Positions 51,910 through 61,690 are shown, counted from the first letter of the stretch. The stretch is DNA of 64,000 nt from Betaproteobacteria bacterium (GCA_009923315.1 RFTU01000001.1:56213-120212), one strand, 5' to 3'. The notes: generated by a model not told the origin, from the letters alone. Translations and numbers: made by a program.

Positions 51910-51930
51910 GTGACGGCTGGACGCCGTCAC
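51910..51930 (-). promoter_or_regulatory. Second hairpin in the glyA leader
   Basis: GTGACGGC (51910-51917) and GCCGTCAC (51923-51930) are perfect 8-base inverted repeats separated by TGGAC, about 80-100 bases upstream of glyA. Whether it lies in the transcript or is a protein-binding site is not known. Confidence 0.45.
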
Positions 51931-52122
51931 CCGCGCTTCACGGTGTTCGCACCTCGGCTCAGCCCGGGTTGGGGCCGGCCTATCGCCAGTCACGCGGAAC
52001 CCAGAGTTTAGACGGGGACGGGCCAGGCGCCGCGCCACGGGATGGGCAGTCGGCCCGACAGGAGGGTCATGGGGCGCCAAGCGCGCATCCATTCAGCGCG
52101 CGACAGGGCACGGCTCGCCGGC

Positions 52123-52983
52123 TCAGGGCTCTGGGCGCAACACCGCCACTTGGGCCCATGCTGTGGCGGCCACCGCCGGCAGCGCTTGATGCACCATGTT
52201 GTGCGGCACCGCCTTGCCCTGGGCCACCTGTTGCAGCGCCCGCTGTTCGGCCATCACCTTCTGGGTGTAGCCGTTGTCATCGCCATCGGGGTGGGTCACG
52301 CCCACATAGCAACGCAGGCCCTCCTCGAGCCCACCGTTGCGGGCCACGCAATCGCGCAGCACCTGCACCCCCACCCGAAGGTTGCTCACCGGGTCGAAGG
52401 CCGCATGCGCCCCTCCGAAGGCCTGGTACTTGTCGTCGTGGATGCGCCTCATCACCTGCATCAGCCCTTGGGCGCCCATGGGACTTTGCGCGAATGGGTT
52501 GAACGAGGACTCCACCGCCACCACCGCCAAGATCAGGGTGGGTTCCAACTTGCCTCGAGAACCCAGGGTCCAGGATTCATGGACCAGACGCGACACCGGC
52601 TCCAGGGCCACGCGATAGCGTTTGGACAGCCAGGCTGCCACTGCCGCCTGCTCCTGCGTCAGCCGATCCGGCTCCAAGGCCGTGGCCCGCTTGCTCGCTT
52701 GGGGCTCGGCCAAGGCGCTCAGCAGGTTGCCGTCCTGTTCGGCCCGCTGCTCGAGTCGGTCCTGCAACCATCCCAATGCAAAGGACTCCACGCGGTTGCG
52801 CATGTCCTCGGTGCCGCCCATGAAAATCAGGCCGGCCACGACCGTCAGGCCCAGCAGGGCCAGGGTGTTGTGGCTGACCTCCAGAAGGCCGTAGCCCACA
52901 TCGCGGGCGAACACGGACACGCCATCGCGCAGGATCAGCAGGCGCGAGGCCAGGTACTGCAAGGCGCTTTCGGGGGCGTTCAT
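52123..52983 (-). CDS. Lytic transglycosylase, SLT domain, membrane-anchored
   Basis: This 286-residue protein has an N-terminal membrane anchor (VSHNTLALLGLTVVAGLIFMGG), a linker, and a soluble lytic transglycosylase domain: LEPTLILAVVAVESSFNPFAQSPMGAQGLMQVMRRIH (the catalytic Glu in VAVESSFNP), then FDPVSNLRVGVQVLRDCVARNGGLEEGLRCYVGVTHPDGDDNGYTQKVMAEQ. Such enzymes cleave peptidoglycan glycan strands to allow growth or complex insertion. The ATG at 52983 directly precedes the anchor segment. A possible promoter with an extended -10 is noted at 53013. Confidence 0.88.
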   Translation of the reverse strand: MNAPESALQYLASRLLILRDGVSVFARDVGYGLLEVSHNTLALLGLTVVAGLIFMGGTEDMRNRVESFALGWLQDRLEQRAEQDGNLLSALAEPQASKRATALEPDRLTQEQAAVAAWLSKRYRVALEPVSRLVHESWTLGSRGKLEPTLILAVVAVESSFNPFAQSPMGAQGLMQVMRRIHDDKYQAFGGAHAAFDPVSNLRVGVQVLRDCVARNGGLEEGLRCYVGVTHPDGDDNGYTQKVMAEQRALQQVAQGKAVPHNMVHQALPAVAATAWAQVAVLRPEP

Positions 52984-53012
52984 GTCGAATCCCAACCTAG
53001 TATTAACCCTTA

Positions 53013-53018
53013 ATTCTA
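53013..53018 (-). promoter_or_regulatory. Candidate -10 element of the lytic transglycosylase gene
   Basis: On the minus strand TGC-TAGAAT reads as an extended -10 hexamer about 30 bases before the ATG at 52983. No convincing -35 is visible. It lies in an A/T-rich island (53000-53018) that stands out from the GC-rich surroundings. Confidence 0.35.
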
Positions 53019-53101
53019 GCACGTCGTGCAGGTCGACGGCTCCGGGGGTCTTGCGCCCGCCAACCCGGCGTTGACCGTCTTGCCCGGGTAACCTTGCCCC
53101 C

Positions 53102-54670
53102 ATGCACTACCGCGACCTGCGCGATTTCATCGCCCAACTCGAGTCCCAGGGTGAATTGCGCCGCATCCGCACACCGGTGGACCCGCACCTGGAAATGACG
53201 GCACTCAGCGACCGCAGCCTGCAACGCGGCGGTCCGGCCTTCCTTTTTGAGCGCCCTGAAGGCGCGGGGCGCTCCTGGAAGATCCCGGCGCTGACCAACC
53301 TGTTTGGCACCACCCGGCGCGTGGCCATGGGCATGGGGGCCAACAACCTGGCCGAACTGCGTGATGTGGGGCGTCTGTTGGCCGCTCTGAAGGAACCCGA
53401 CCCGCCGCGTGCGCTCAAGGATGTGGGCCGCCTGTTTCAGATGGCCAAGGCGGTGTGGGACATGAAGCCCGCGGTGGTGCGTGAAGCACCCTGCCAGGAA
53501 ACGGTTCAGCTCGGCCAGGACATCGATCTGCGTGAACTCCCGATCCAACTGTGCTGGCCCGGGGATGTGGCGCCCCTGATCACCTGGGGTCTGGTGATCA
53601 CGCGCGGGCCGCAGTCCGTGGCCGCACCTCGGCTGCGGCAGAACCTGGGCATCTACCGTCAGCAGGTGATCGGCCGGCGCGAGCTGATCATGCGTTGGCT
53701 CGCCCACCGCGGGGGGGCCTTGGACTTCCGTGATTTCGCGCGCGCCAACCCGGGGCAGCCCTTTCCCATGGCCGTGGCCCTGGGAGCCGACCCCGCCACC
53801 ATTCTGGGCGCGGTGACGCCCGTGCCCGATACGCTGAGCGAGTACCAGTTCGCCGGCCTGCTGCGCGGCAGCCGAACGGTCCTGGTGGACACCGAGGTGG
53901 GCGAGGGCGCCTTGAAGCTGCAGGTGCCCGCGTCGGCCGAAATCGTGCTGGAGGGCCACATCCCCATCGCGCCCGAGGGCTACACCGGCAGCAGCGAGCA
54001 CGGCGTTCCACTGAAGTCCATTGGCGGCTACTTGCACGCGCTGGAGGGCCCCTACGGCGACCATACCGGCTACTACAACGAACAGGACTGGTTTCCCGTG
54101 TTCCGCCTGGACCGTCTCACCCGCCGCCGCGACGCCCTGTACCACTCCACCTACACCGGCAAGCCGCCGGACGAACCCGCGGTCTTGGGCGAGGCGCTCA
54201 ACGAGGTCTTCGTGCCCATCCTGCAGCGTCAGTTTCCCGAGATCGTGGACTTCTACCTGCCGCCAGAAGGCTGCAGCTACCGACTGGCCGTCATCAGCAT
54301 CCGCAAGGCCTACCCCGGGCATGCCAAGCGGCTGATGTTCGGTTTGTGGAGTTTCTTGCGGCAGTTCATGTACACCAAGTTCATCCTGGTCGTGGACGAC
54401 GATGTGGACATTCGCAACTGGAAGGAAGTGGTGTGGGCCTTGACGACCCGCATGGACCCGGTGCGCGACACCACCCTGGTGGACCACACGCCCATCGACT
54501 ATCTCGACTTCGCGTCCCCCGTCAGCGGGCTGGGTGGCAAGATGGGCTTGGACGCCACCAACAAGTGGCCCGGTGAAACCCACCGCGAGTGGGGCCGCAC
54601 CATCCGCATGGCGCCCGAGGTCACCGCGCGCATGGATGCGTTGTGGGACAGCCTGGGACTGAATGGATGA
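53102..54670 (+). CDS. ubiD: 3-octaprenyl-4-hydroxybenzoate carboxy-lyase UbiD
   Basis: UbiD decarboxylates the polyprenyl-hydroxybenzoate intermediate of ubiquinone synthesis with prenylated FMN. The 522-residue protein starts [22 protein letters not shown] and has [106 protein letters not shown] and [18 protein letters not shown], all matching UbiD at full length. The prenyl-FMN synthase UbiX is not in the window. msrA starts inside its stop codon (ATGA). Confidence 0.96.
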   Translation: MHYRDLRDFIAQLESQGELRRIRTPVDPHLEMTALSDRSLQRGGPAFLFERPEGAGRSWKIPALTNLFGTTRRVAMGMGANNLAELRDVGRLLAALKEPDPPRALKDVGRLFQMAKAVWDMKPAVVREAPCQETVQLGQDIDLRELPIQLCWPGDVAPLITWGLVITRGPQSVAAPRLRQNLGIYRQQVIGRRELIMRWLAHRGGALDFRDFARANPGQPFPMAVALGADPATILGAVTPVPDTLSEYQFAGLLRGSRTVLVDTEVGEGALKLQVPASAEIVLEGHIPIAPEGYTGSSEHGVPLKSIGGYLHALEGPYGDHTGYYNEQDWFPVFRLDRLTRRRDALYHSTYTGKPPDEPAVLGEALNEVFVPILQRQFPEIVDFYLPPEGCSYRLAVISIRKAYPGHAKRLMFGLWSFLRQFMYTKFILVVDDDVDIRNWKEVVWALTTRMDPVRDTTLVDHTPIDYLDFASPVSGLGGKMGLDATNKWPGETHREWGRTIRMAPEVTARMDALWDSLGLNG

Positions 54671-55209
54671 GCCAGATCATGACGCAGCACATCACCTTGG
54701 GGGGCGGTTGCTTCTGGTGTACCGAGGCTGTCTTTGAACAGGTCGATGGTGTGCTGGCGGTGGAGTCGGGCTACTGCAACGGGCACTTCCCCGAACCCAG
54801 CTACGAGCAGGTCTGCACCGGACAGACCGGTCATGTGGAAGTCGTGCGTGTGAGCTTCGATGAAACCGTGATCCCCTTGCAAGACATCCTGGGCATCTTC
54901 TTCGCCACGCACGATCCGACCACGCTCAACCGGCAGGGGCACGATGTGGGCACGCAGTATCGATCAGGCATCTATGTGCACGATGAGACTCAGGCCGAGG
55001 TCGCCCGAGGCGTACTGGCCGAGGCACAGCAGGCCTTTGGTGGGCGGGTGGTGACCGAAATCACGCCCGTGCTCGACTACAGCCGTGCCGAGGAATACCA
55101 CCAACGCTACTTCGCACGCCATCCCCACCAGGGCTACTGTGCCGCCGTGATTGCGCCCAAGGTGGAGAAGTTCCGCAAGGTGTTCGTGTCTCGGCTCAAG
55201 CGGAGCTGA
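54667..55209 (+). CDS. msrA: Peptide methionine sulfoxide reductase MsrA
   Basis: MsrA reduces the S-form of methionine sulfoxide in proteins. The 180-residue protein has the catalytic [18 protein letters not shown] (Cys15), [64 protein letters not shown] and a C-terminal [29 protein letters not shown]. The ATG at 54667 overlaps the ubiD stop; an ATG at 54679 is an alternative. Confidence 0.95.
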   Translation: MSQIMTQHITLGGGCFWCTEAVFEQVDGVLAVESGYCNGHFPEPSYEQVCTGQTGHVEVVRVSFDETVIPLQDILGIFFATHDPTTLNRQGHDVGTQYRSGIYVHDETQAEVARGVLAEAQQAFGGRVVTEITPVLDYSRAEEYHQRYFARHPHQGYCAAVIAPKVEKFRKVFVSRLKRS

Positions 55210-55219
55210 CAGCAGCCGC

Positions 55220-55855
55220 TCAAGGCGCCAGCCGCTCGCGCAGCCAGTGCCCATCGTCTCCAAGCCGGTAGCGCAGTCGGTCGTGCAAACGGCTCCTGCG
55301 GCCCTGCCAGAACTCCCAGCGGTCCGGGATCAAGCGAAAGCCACCCCAATGGGGCGGGCGTGGCGGGTTCAACAGGAACTGCGCGCTGTAGCGGGCCGCG
55401 TTGGCGACCAGCACGCTGCGCCCGCTGATCACCTCACTCTGCGGAGAGGCCCACGCCCCGATGCGTGAGTCCAGCGGACGGCTGGCAAAGTAGGCATCGG
55501 ATTCCGCTTCGCTGACTTTCTCGACGCGACCTTCGATGCGCACCACCCGCTCGAGCTCCACCCAGTGGAACTGCAGCGCGGCAACCGGTCGCTGGGCCAA
55601 CTCGCGACCCTTTCGGCTTTCGTAGTTGGTGTACCAGGCCAGGCCGCGTTCGTCACAGCCCTTGATGAGCACCACGCGGGTCGAGGGGCGTCCATCGGGC
55701 CCCACGGTGGCCAGCGTCATCGCATTCGGTTCGGGCAGCTGGGCCGTGAGGGCTTCCTGCAGCCAGCGCTGGAACTGCCGCAGGGGGTTGGCGTCAGAGG
55801 CGGTCTCGTCGAGCTCCGCCCGCTCATACGACTTTCGCAGGTCTTCAAGATTCAT
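55220..55855 (-). CDS. pdxH: Pyridoxine/pyridoxamine 5'-phosphate oxidase
   Basis: PdxH oxidises pyridoxine- or pyridoxamine-phosphate to PLP with FMN. The 211-residue protein has [81 protein letters not shown], and the C-terminal [30 protein letters not shown], all diagnostic. It is convergent with msrA across ten bases. Confidence 0.96.
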   Translation of the reverse strand: MNLEDLRKSYERAELDETASDANPLRQFQRWLQEALTAQLPEPNAMTLATVGPDGRPSTRVVLIKGCDERGLAWYTNYESRKGRELAQRPVAALQFHWVELERVVRIEGRVEKVSEAESDAYFASRPLDSRIGAWASPQSEVISGRSVLVANAARYSAQFLLNPPRPPHWGGFRLIPDRWEFWQGRRSRLHDRLRYRLGDDGHWLRERLAP

Positions 55856-56046
55856 GGCGGTCAGGATACGGCATGCGCGGCGCCAGGCCAGGCCGTTCGC
55901 GGGGGACAGGGTGGGGTCCCCGGGGTTTTTCGGGGCGCCCGGATGGGGGCTTGGGGTTCCTCATTAGGTAGACCTCCGGTTGCACGCAATTCCGGCTGCG
56001 ACGATTCTCATGGCAGGTCATGCCACGCATGCCAAGCTCCTCGACC

Positions 56047-56721
56047 ATGACAGCCCCGCATCCCACCCTGATTGTGCTCGGCGCCGGCCGCGGCAGCCGC
56101 TTTCTCGGCGATGGCCACAAGCTGGCTCGCCGAATCGGCGGGATGACCGTGTTCGGGCTCACCTTGAGCCGCGCCCTGTCCACCGGGCTGCCGGTGAAGG
56201 TGGTGACCACCGAGCCGCTGCTGCCTTTGGTCTTGCCGCAGGTGGCGCGGCGCGACGTGCTGGTCCTGCCCGAGGCCCAGTCCAGTGCCCATCTGGGCAT
56301 GGGCTACTCGATTGCCGCCGGTGTACGGGCTTCTCTGGATGCAGCGGGCTGGCTGGTCCTGCCGGCCGATATGCCGTTGGTGGACGCCCGGACCATGCTG
56401 CGCGTGGCGCAGGAATTGCCCCGGCACACGCTGGTGTACCCCCAGCACCAAGGGCGGCGCGGGCATCCGGTGGGTTTTTCGGCCGAACTGGTTTCCGACC
56501 TGGTTCGGCTGACCGGGGACGAGGGCGCTCACCGGGTGGTGGCCCGTTATCCGGGCCATGCGATTGATGTCGACGATGCGGGCGTGCTGCAGGACTTCGA
56601 TACCGAAGAGGACTTCCTGCGCTTGGAGGCTCCGGTGCCGGCCGTGCCCTCTGCCTCGACCTCGGCCTCGACCTCGGCCTCTCCTGCGACTGGGCCGATC
56701 GGTTCGACCACCCCCGCGTAG
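56047..56721 (+). CDS. MobA-like nucleotidyltransferase family protein
   Basis: This 224-residue protein has the NTP-transferase start LIVLGAGRGSRFLGDGHKLARRIGGMTVFGLTLSRAL, LPEAQSSAHLGMGYSIAAGVRASLDAAGWLVLPADMPLVDARTMLRVAQEL and GRRGHPVGFSAELVSDLVRLTGDEGAHRVV. This pattern is typical of MocA/MobA-like cytidylyl- or guanylyltransferases for molybdenum cofactors. The final 25 residues are a Ser/Thr/Ala repeat. Substrate is unproven. Other in-frame ATGs at 56020 and 56029 are possible starts. Confidence 0.75.
   Translation: MTAPHPTLIVLGAGRGSRFLGDGHKLARRIGGMTVFGLTLSRALSTGLPVKVVTTEPLLPLVLPQVARRDVLVLPEAQSSAHLGMGYSIAAGVRASLDAAGWLVLPADMPLVDARTMLRVAQELPRHTLVYPQHQGRRGHPVGFSAELVSDLVRLTGDEGAHRVVARYPGHAIDVDDAGVLQDFDTEEDFLRLEAPVPAVPSASTSASTSASPATGPIGSTTPA
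56654..56677 (+). repeat. 12-bp direct repeat in the 3' end of the nucleotidyltransferase gene
   Basis: CCTCGACCTCGG occurs twice in tandem (56654-56665 and 56666-56677), encoding the Ser/Thr/Ala stretch near the C-terminus. Copy number could change by slippage. Confidence 0.7.
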
Positions 56722-56791
56722 AGCCTGGGCCAGACCCTGGTCGCGATCCCTGTCGAGAACGCCGACCTGGGAAGGGGTTTTCGGGGGCGAC

Positions 56792-56810
56792 GATGTAACC
56801 AAGTTACATC
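56792..56810. promoter_or_regulatory. HexR-like palindromic operator upstream of edd
   Basis: GATGTAAC (56792-56799) and GTTACATC (56803-56810) are perfect inverted repeats with a CAA spacer; the central TGTAACCAAGTTACA resembles the TGTA-N7-TACA type sites of HexR, which controls edd and related sugar genes. The half-site GTTACATC recurs at 56826-56833. A CATAAT hexamer (56810-56815) may be the -10. Binding is inferred. Confidence 0.6.
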
Positions 56811-56864
56811 ATAATGGAACCATGAGTTACATCACCGGATCCGCTGGCCCCGATCCGCTTGCCC

Positions 56865-58727
56865 ATGAGCGCTGAGCACCCCCGTTCGCCCCTTGCCGAC
56901 CTGAGCCCTGTTCTGCAGGCCGTCACCCGCCGCATCCGTGAGCGCAGCGCGCCCACGCGCCGTGCCTACCTGGCCCTGTGCGACCGCATGGCTTCAAGGG
57001 CGCGTGGCGCCGACCGAATGGGATGCGCCAATGTGGCCCACGCCTTTGCTGCCCTGCCCGGGTCAGACAAGTTCCGCGTGGTGGCGCAGAAGGCGCCGCA
57101 CCTGGCCGTGGTCACGGCCTACAACGACATGCTGTCGGCCCATCAGCCCTACGAGGGCTATCCGCCGGCCTTGCGAGACGCCGCGCGCGCACTGGGCGCC
57201 ACGCTGCAGGTGGCCGGTGGTGTGCCGGCGATGTGCGATGGCGTGACCCAGGGCGAACCGGGCATGGAACTCAGCCTGTTCTCGCGCGACACCATTGCCC
57301 GAGCCGCTGCCGTGGCCATGAGCCACGACGTGTTCGACGGCATGCTGCTGCTGGGCGTGTGCGACAAGATCGTGCCCGGCCTCTTGATCGGCGCGCTGCA
57401 CTTCGGGCATCTGCCGGCGGTGTTCGTGCCGGCCGGCCCCATGAGCTCGGGCCTGAGCAACAGCGACAAGGCCAAGATTCGCGAGCAGGCCGCGCAGGGT
57501 CTGGTGGGGCGCGACGAGCTCCTCAAGGCCGAATCGGCGGCGTACCACGGCCCCGGTACCTGCACCTTCTACGGCACGGCCAACAGCAATCAGATGCTGC
57601 TCGAAGCGATGGGTCTGCATGTCCCGGGTGCGGCCTTCATCCATCCGCACGATGGGCTGCGCACGGCGCTGACGACGGCTGCCGTGGGCACGGTGCTCCA
57701 GGCCCGTGCAGGTCAGCCCGGGCACGCGCCCATCGGGCGGGTGGTGGACGAGCGCAGCATCGTCAACGCGATGGTGGCGCTCCTGGCCACCGGCGGGTCG
57801 ACCAACCACCTCATCCACTGGGTGGCGGTGGCGCGTGCGGCCGGCATCCTGATCGACTGGAACGACTTTGATGATCTCTCGGCGGCGGTGCCCTTGCTGG
57901 CCCGCGTGTACCCCAATGGGGCCGCCGATGTGAACCAGTTTCAGGCCGCCGGCGGGCCCGCCTACGTGATCCGCGAACTGCTGCACGCCGGCTTGATGCA
58001 TGGGGATGTGCTGACGGTGGCGCCGCAGGGCTTGCAGGCCTACACCCGCATCCCCGAATGCCACGATGGAGCCTTGCGCTGGCGTGAATTGCCCGCTGCG
58101 GCGGGGCAGGCGAGCCCGGACCCGTCCGTCCTGCGCCCCGTGTCCGACCCGCACGCCGCCACGGGTGGATTGCGTTTGTTGCAGGGTCGACTGGGCCGCG
58201 CGGTGATCAAGGTCTCGGCCGTGCCGCCGGACCGGCATGTGGTGCAGGCGCCGGCCATCGTGTTCGACAGTCAAGAAGCCCTGCACAAGGCCTTCAAGGC
58301 TGGCGAGTTGGAGCGGGATTTCGTTGCGGTGGTGCGCTTTCAAGGCCCACAGGCCAACGGCATGCCGGAGTTGCACAAGCTGACACCACCCTTGGCGGTG
58401 CTGCAGGGCAAGGGCTTTCGCGTCGCGCTGGTCACCGATGGCCGGATGAGCGGTGCATCGGGTAAGGTGCCGGCCGCCATCCACCTGAGCCCTGAAGCGG
58501 TGGCCGATGGTCCACTGGCCAAGGTTCGCAACGGAGACCTGATCCGGCTGGATGCCGTGCAGGGTACCCTGGACGTGCTGGTGGACGAGGTGAGCTGGCA
58601 GGCTCGCGAGCCCGCGCGGCCTGGTGAGGCCTTCCAGTTGGAGCACGGACACGGTCTGGGCCGTGAACTCTTTGCCGGACTGCGCCGTCTGGTGCGTTCA
58701 GCCGAAGAGGGCGCGGTGACCTGGTGA
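56865..58727 (+). CDS. edd: 6-phosphogluconate dehydratase
   Basis: Edd dehydrates 6-phosphogluconate to KDPG in the Entner-Doudoroff pathway using a 4Fe-4S cluster. The 620-residue protein has [45 protein letters not shown] (cluster Cys), [55 protein letters not shown], and [23 protein letters not shown], all typical of the Edd/IlvD family. The ATG at 56865 was chosen over a TTG two codons earlier. A HexR-like site lies 55-73 bases upstream, and eda follows. Confidence 0.96.
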   Translation: MSAEHPRSPLADLSPVLQAVTRRIRERSAPTRRAYLALCDRMASRARGADRMGCANVAHAFAALPGSDKFRVVAQKAPHLAVVTAYNDMLSAHQPYEGYPPALRDAARALGATLQVAGGVPAMCDGVTQGEPGMELSLFSRDTIARAAAVAMSHDVFDGMLLLGVCDKIVPGLLIGALHFGHLPAVFVPAGPMSSGLSNSDKAKIREQAAQGLVGRDELLKAESAAYHGPGTCTFYGTANSNQMLLEAMGLHVPGAAFIHPHDGLRTALTTAAVGTVLQARAGQPGHAPIGRVVDERSIVNAMVALLATGGSTNHLIHWVAVARAAGILIDWNDFDDLSAAVPLLARVYPNGAADVNQFQAAGGPAYVIRELLHAGLMHGDVLTVAPQGLQAYTRIPECHDGALRWRELPAAAGQASPDPSVLRPVSDPHAATGGLRLLQGRLGRAVIKVSAVPPDRHVVQAPAIVFDSQEALHKAFKAGELERDFVAVVRFQGPQANGMPELHKLTPPLAVLQGKGFRVALVTDGRMSGASGKVPAAIHLSPEAVADGPLAKVRNGDLIRLDAVQGTLDVLVDEVSWQAREPARPGEAFQLEHGHGLGRELFAGLRRLVRSAEEGAVTW

Positions 58728-58786
58728 CCAGCCGGTCCTGTGCACGCCCCTCACACCTTGCCACCGCGCCACGCCAAAAACCTGCG

Positions 58787-59419
58787 ATGACCCTGAACAC
58801 CCTCGAACTGGCCACACATGGCCCCGTGATACCCGTCATCGTCATCCACCGTTTGGCGCACGCGGTGCCCCTGGCGCGCGCGCTGGTGGCCGGTGGCGTA
58901 CGGGTTCTGGAAGTGACGCTGCGCACGCCGGTGGCGCTGCAGGCGATGCAGGCCATTGCCGCCGAAGTACCCGAGGCCATCGTCGGTGCCGGCACCCTGC
59001 GAACACCGGCCGATGTGCAGGCCGCGGTGTCGGTGGGTTGTCGCTTCGGCGTCAGTCCAGGCTACACGACCGCCTTGGGCCGGGCCTGCCGCGAAGTCGG
59101 GCTGCCGCTGCTGCCCGGGGTGGCCACGGCCAGCGAGGTGATGGCCGCCTGCGATGATGGGCTGAGATTCCTGAAATTCTTCCCCGCCACGGCTGCCGGC
59201 GGCGTGCCCGTGCTCAAGGCCTTGGCCGGCCCCTTTCCCGATGTGGCCTTCTGCCCCACCGGGGGCATCACCTTGCAGACCGCCCCAGAGTTTCTGGCAT
59301 TGCCCCAGGTGAAGGTGGTGGGCGGTTCGTGGCTGACCCCGGCGCCCTTGTTGGAGGCCGGCGACTGGGCCGGCATCACCGAACTGGCCCGTGGCGCGTC
59401 AACCCTGGCGCGCGCTTGA
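58787..59419 (+). CDS. eda: 2-keto-3-deoxy-6-phosphogluconate (KDPG) aldolase
   Basis: Eda splits KDPG to pyruvate and glyceraldehyde-3-phosphate, the last step of the Entner-Doudoroff pathway. The 210-residue protein has PVIPVIVIHRLAHAVPLARALVAGGVRVLEVTLRTPVALQAM (general-base Glu), GAGTLRTPADVQAAVSVGCRFGVSPGYT, GLRFLKFFPATAAGGVPVLKALAGPFPDVAFCPTGGI with the Schiff-base Lys in LKFFPA. An upstream GTG at 58724 overlaps the edd stop and could extend the N-terminus by 21 residues; the ATG at 58787 gives the usual length. Confidence 0.95.
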   Translation: MTLNTLELATHGPVIPVIVIHRLAHAVPLARALVAGGVRVLEVTLRTPVALQAMQAIAAEVPEAIVGAGTLRTPADVQAAVSVGCRFGVSPGYTTALGRACREVGLPLLPGVATASEVMAACDDGLRFLKFFPATAAGGVPVLKALAGPFPDVAFCPTGGITLQTAPEFLALPQVKVVGGSWLTPAPLLEAGDWAGITELARGASTLARA

Positions 59420-60400
59420 GCCCTCGCGCTGGGCCTGCTTGTCGATCCAGATCGCCAGGCCCTGCGCGTTGAGCTCCACATCCAGCGCGAGCCAATCGTC
59501 GGCGGTACCGTCGGTGATGAGACGCTCGGCCAGGCCGTGCCGGCGCAGATCCTGCAGCAGGCACTCCCGAAGGTCGGCCTTGTAGGCCTGGTGCCGCTGG
59601 TCGGCGCTCAAGGCGCTGTGCCGCTGACCAATGGCCACCATCTCGTCGATCAGGCGCAGCAGGCGTCGCGCGTGGGCCCGCGGCTCGTCCACGCGGCTGT
59701 AGTGCGTCAGGTACATGCATTGCGGGTCGGCCTCGATGAGGCGCCCGATGGAGTGCTTGAGCGCATCCGGTTCGAACTGGACCGGCGTGGTGGTCGGCAT
59801 CACCCAGGCCCCGGCGTCGGTGTCAAAGACGCGATAGCTCAATCCGAAGGTGTCACCGGTGAACCAGCCGCGCGTGGTGCTGTCCCACAGGCAATGGTGG
59901 TGGCGGGCGTGCCCCGGGGTGTCGATGAAGCGCAGCATCCGTCCGTGCCAGTCCATCGTCTGGCCGTCGTGCGTGGCCTGTACGCGTTCGGCCGGGACCG
60001 GCACCAGGCGCCCGTAGGAGCGCTCCATCTCCTCGGCGCCATAGACCGCGGTGGCGCCCATGTACAAGGCCGTGGGGTCCACCAAGTGCCGCGCCCCACG
60101 CCCGTGCACCAGGGCCGTGGCGTGTGGCAGTTCGCTCATCAGCAGCCCGACACCGCCGGCATGGTCAAGGTGCACATGCGTCGGAATCACATGGTCGACA
60201 GCGGTTCGTGCCAACCCCAAGGCCTGCAAGGCTTGCAGCAGCCTGGGCACGCTGTAGTTGGTGCCCGAATCCACAAAGGCGGCACGTCCCTGCTGGACGA
60301 TCAGATAGGCCGCATCGAAGCGTGCACGGTGAAACCCCGTGTCGATGGCGTAGACGCCACCGCTCAAGGGCTCGATGAAATCCGGCAGCTGCGAAGCCAT
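59399..60400 (-). CDS. MBL-fold metallo-hydrolase
   Basis: This 333-residue protein carries the metallo-beta-lactamase metal motif VIPTHVHLDHAGG. Other ligands are in FIDTPGHARHHHCLWD and LTHYSR. The length and the additional C-terminal helical part (RLLRLIDEMVAIGQRH) fit glyoxalase II-like or quorum-lactonase-like hydrolases, but I cannot name the substrate. It is convergent with eda, overlapping its end by 21 bases. The TPR gene is 12 bases upstream on the same strand. Confidence 0.82.
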   Translation of the reverse strand: MASQLPDFIEPLSGGVYAIDTGFHRARFDAAYLIVQQGRAAFVDSGTNYSVPRLLQALQALGLARTAVDHVIPTHVHLDHAGGVGLLMSELPHATALVHGRGARHLVDPTALYMGATAVYGAEEMERSYGRLVPVPAERVQATHDGQTMDWHGRMLRFIDTPGHARHHHCLWDSTTRGWFTGDTFGLSYRVFDTDAGAWVMPTTTPVQFEPDALKHSIGRLIEADPQCMYLTHYSRVDEPRAHARRLLRLIDEMVAIGQRHSALSADQRHQAYKADLRECLLQDLRRHGLAERLITDGTADDWLALDVELNAQGLAIWIDKQAQREGSSARQG

Positions 60401-60412
60401 GTCGCAGCAGGC

Positions 60413-61630
60413 TCAGCCTGCGCCGCCGATCTGCATCCACAGTCGGGCGATTTCAGCGGCCCCGTCCTTGCCACCCACGCCCTTGAGGGTTTGACCACCC
60501 TTGGCCTTGTTGCCGCTCTTGATCTGTGCCAAGCCCAAACGAAGCTTGGCGTCGTCGGGCCGCTTCAGACCGCCCATGGCGATGGCCTTTTCCAACAGCG
60601 CAATGCCCGTATCCAGCTTGTTCAGTCCAATCAGGCCGATGCCGATCTTGGCCAGTTGGTTGCCGTCCTTGGCCGATTGGGCTTCGTCAAGCCCGCCCAT
60701 CAGGCTCTTGCCACCTTCGGCGATCTTCTTGTCGGCCAACTCCATCAGCCGCTTGTGGCGGTCGGCCTCAGCGCCAACGCCCAGCACCTTGGCGGCATAG
60801 CCCCGGTCCATGATCATCTTGGCCTCGGCCGGTTGATCGGCCTGCAGGGCCAGCTGAGCCATTTCGAAGTAGTCATCGGCTTTGGTGACCAGTCCCTGGT
60901 TGAGCTTCAGCCGCATCACATCGAGCGTGAAACGCTCGGAGAAGCCCGGCTTGCGCTGCAGTCGCCCGAGGTAGGCGTTGACATAGTCCTTCTTGGGGTA
61001 ATAAGTCACCAGCTTTTCCAGCGTGGCGATGTTGCCCGCGTTGTTGCCGGTTCGCAGGTAGGCGTCGGCCAGGCGCAGCAGGTCATCCTCAGCGGGTTTG
61101 CGCCCCGCCTCCTCGGCGGCAGCCACGACGGCCGCGGTGTCCTTGGCGATCGCGTTGTAGTCGCCGCTGGCGCCCTGCAGGTAGGCCTGCAGCTGCTTCG
61201 TGGTGGCGCTGCTGTAGCCGCCGGCCTGGGCTTTCTTCAACCAGTCGGCCGCAGCGGCATTGTTCTTGGCCTGCGCCTGCGCAGACGCCAGCTGCTCGGC
61301 CACCTGGTTCTGCTCCGTGCCGCTGACCCTGGGGTAGATGGCTTCCAACGCGGCGATGGCCGTGGCGTTGTCGCCGGCTCGCTGGGCTGCTGCGGCCTTC
61401 ATCCGGTTGACGGTGAGCGCCTCGGAAGGCGTGAGGCCCGACACGCCTTCGGCTTCACGCACCTTGGCCAGCGCTTCCCTGCCCTTGCCGGCCTTCAGGA
61501 GTTCGCTGGCTTGCTGCAGCGGTCGGCCCACTTCAGCCCGCACCGCATCGGCGTGCACGGGGCTGCTGAGCAAGGCCATCAGGCAAGCTGCAGCCGTGAG
61601 GTGGTTCAGGTGGCGGAGAGACTTGTGCAT
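60413..61630 (-). CDS. Periplasmic tetratricopeptide-repeat protein
   Basis: This 405-residue protein has a signal peptide (LTAAACLMALLSSPVHA, cleavage near residue 28). Helical repeats of about 34 residues follow, e.g. REALAKVREAEGVSGLTPSEALTVNRMKAAAAQRAGDNATAIAALEAIYP, and ADDYFEMAQLALQADQPAEAKMIMDRGYA further on. TPR proteins bind partner peptides; it may assist the ExbBD/TonB system upstream. A terminator-like hairpin ends 31 bases before its ATG, so its expression may depend on read-through. Confidence 0.75.
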   Translation of the reverse strand: MHKSLRHLNHLTAAACLMALLSSPVHADAVRAEVGRPLQQASELLKAGKGREALAKVREAEGVSGLTPSEALTVNRMKAAAAQRAGDNATAIAALEAIYPRVSGTEQNQVAEQLASAQAQAKNNAAAADWLKKAQAGGYSSATTKQLQAYLQGASGDYNAIAKDTAAVVAAAEEAGRKPAEDDLLRLADAYLRTGNNAGNIATLEKLVTYYPKKDYVNAYLGRLQRKPGFSERFTLDVMRLKLNQGLVTKADDYFEMAQLALQADQPAEAKMIMDRGYAAKVLGVGAEADRHKRLMELADKKIAEGGKSLMGGLDEAQSAKDGNQLAKIGIGLIGLNKLDTGIALLEKAIAMGGLKRPDDAKLRLGLAQIKSGNKAKGGQTLKGVGGKDGAAEIARLWMQIGGAG

Positions 61631-61660
61631 GTGAAGGCTCGAACGGTGAACGTTTCAGAG

Positions 61661-61690
61661 AAAAAGCCGACGATGCGCAGCATCATCGGC
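61661..61690 (-). terminator. Intrinsic terminator downstream of exbD
   Basis: On the minus strand an 11-base-pair stem (61666-61690; one G-U pair, TGC loop) is followed by TTTTT (61661-61665). It lies after the exbD stop at 61720 and before the TPR gene start at 61630, where it would end the tonB-exbB-exbD transcript or attenuate read-through into the TPR gene. Confidence 0.75.

Larger units (their letters stand above)
51830..52122. other. Leader/intergenic region upstream of glyA
   Basis: The 293 bases between glyA and the lytic transglycosylase stop contain the two hairpins noted above. Otherwise nothing recognisable was seen: no gene and no match to a riboswitch I know, including the glycine type. 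Confidence 0.4.

Noticed and set aside
53003-54583. 526-codon frame antisense to ubiD
   Set aside because: The other strand encodes UbiD with all its motifs. The antisense product has no family pattern and shows shadow composition.
56822-56875. Small open frame starting at ATG 56822 before edd
   Set aside because: It is 17 codons with no recognisable content and no ribosome-binding site, lying inside the operator region; not supported as a leader peptide.
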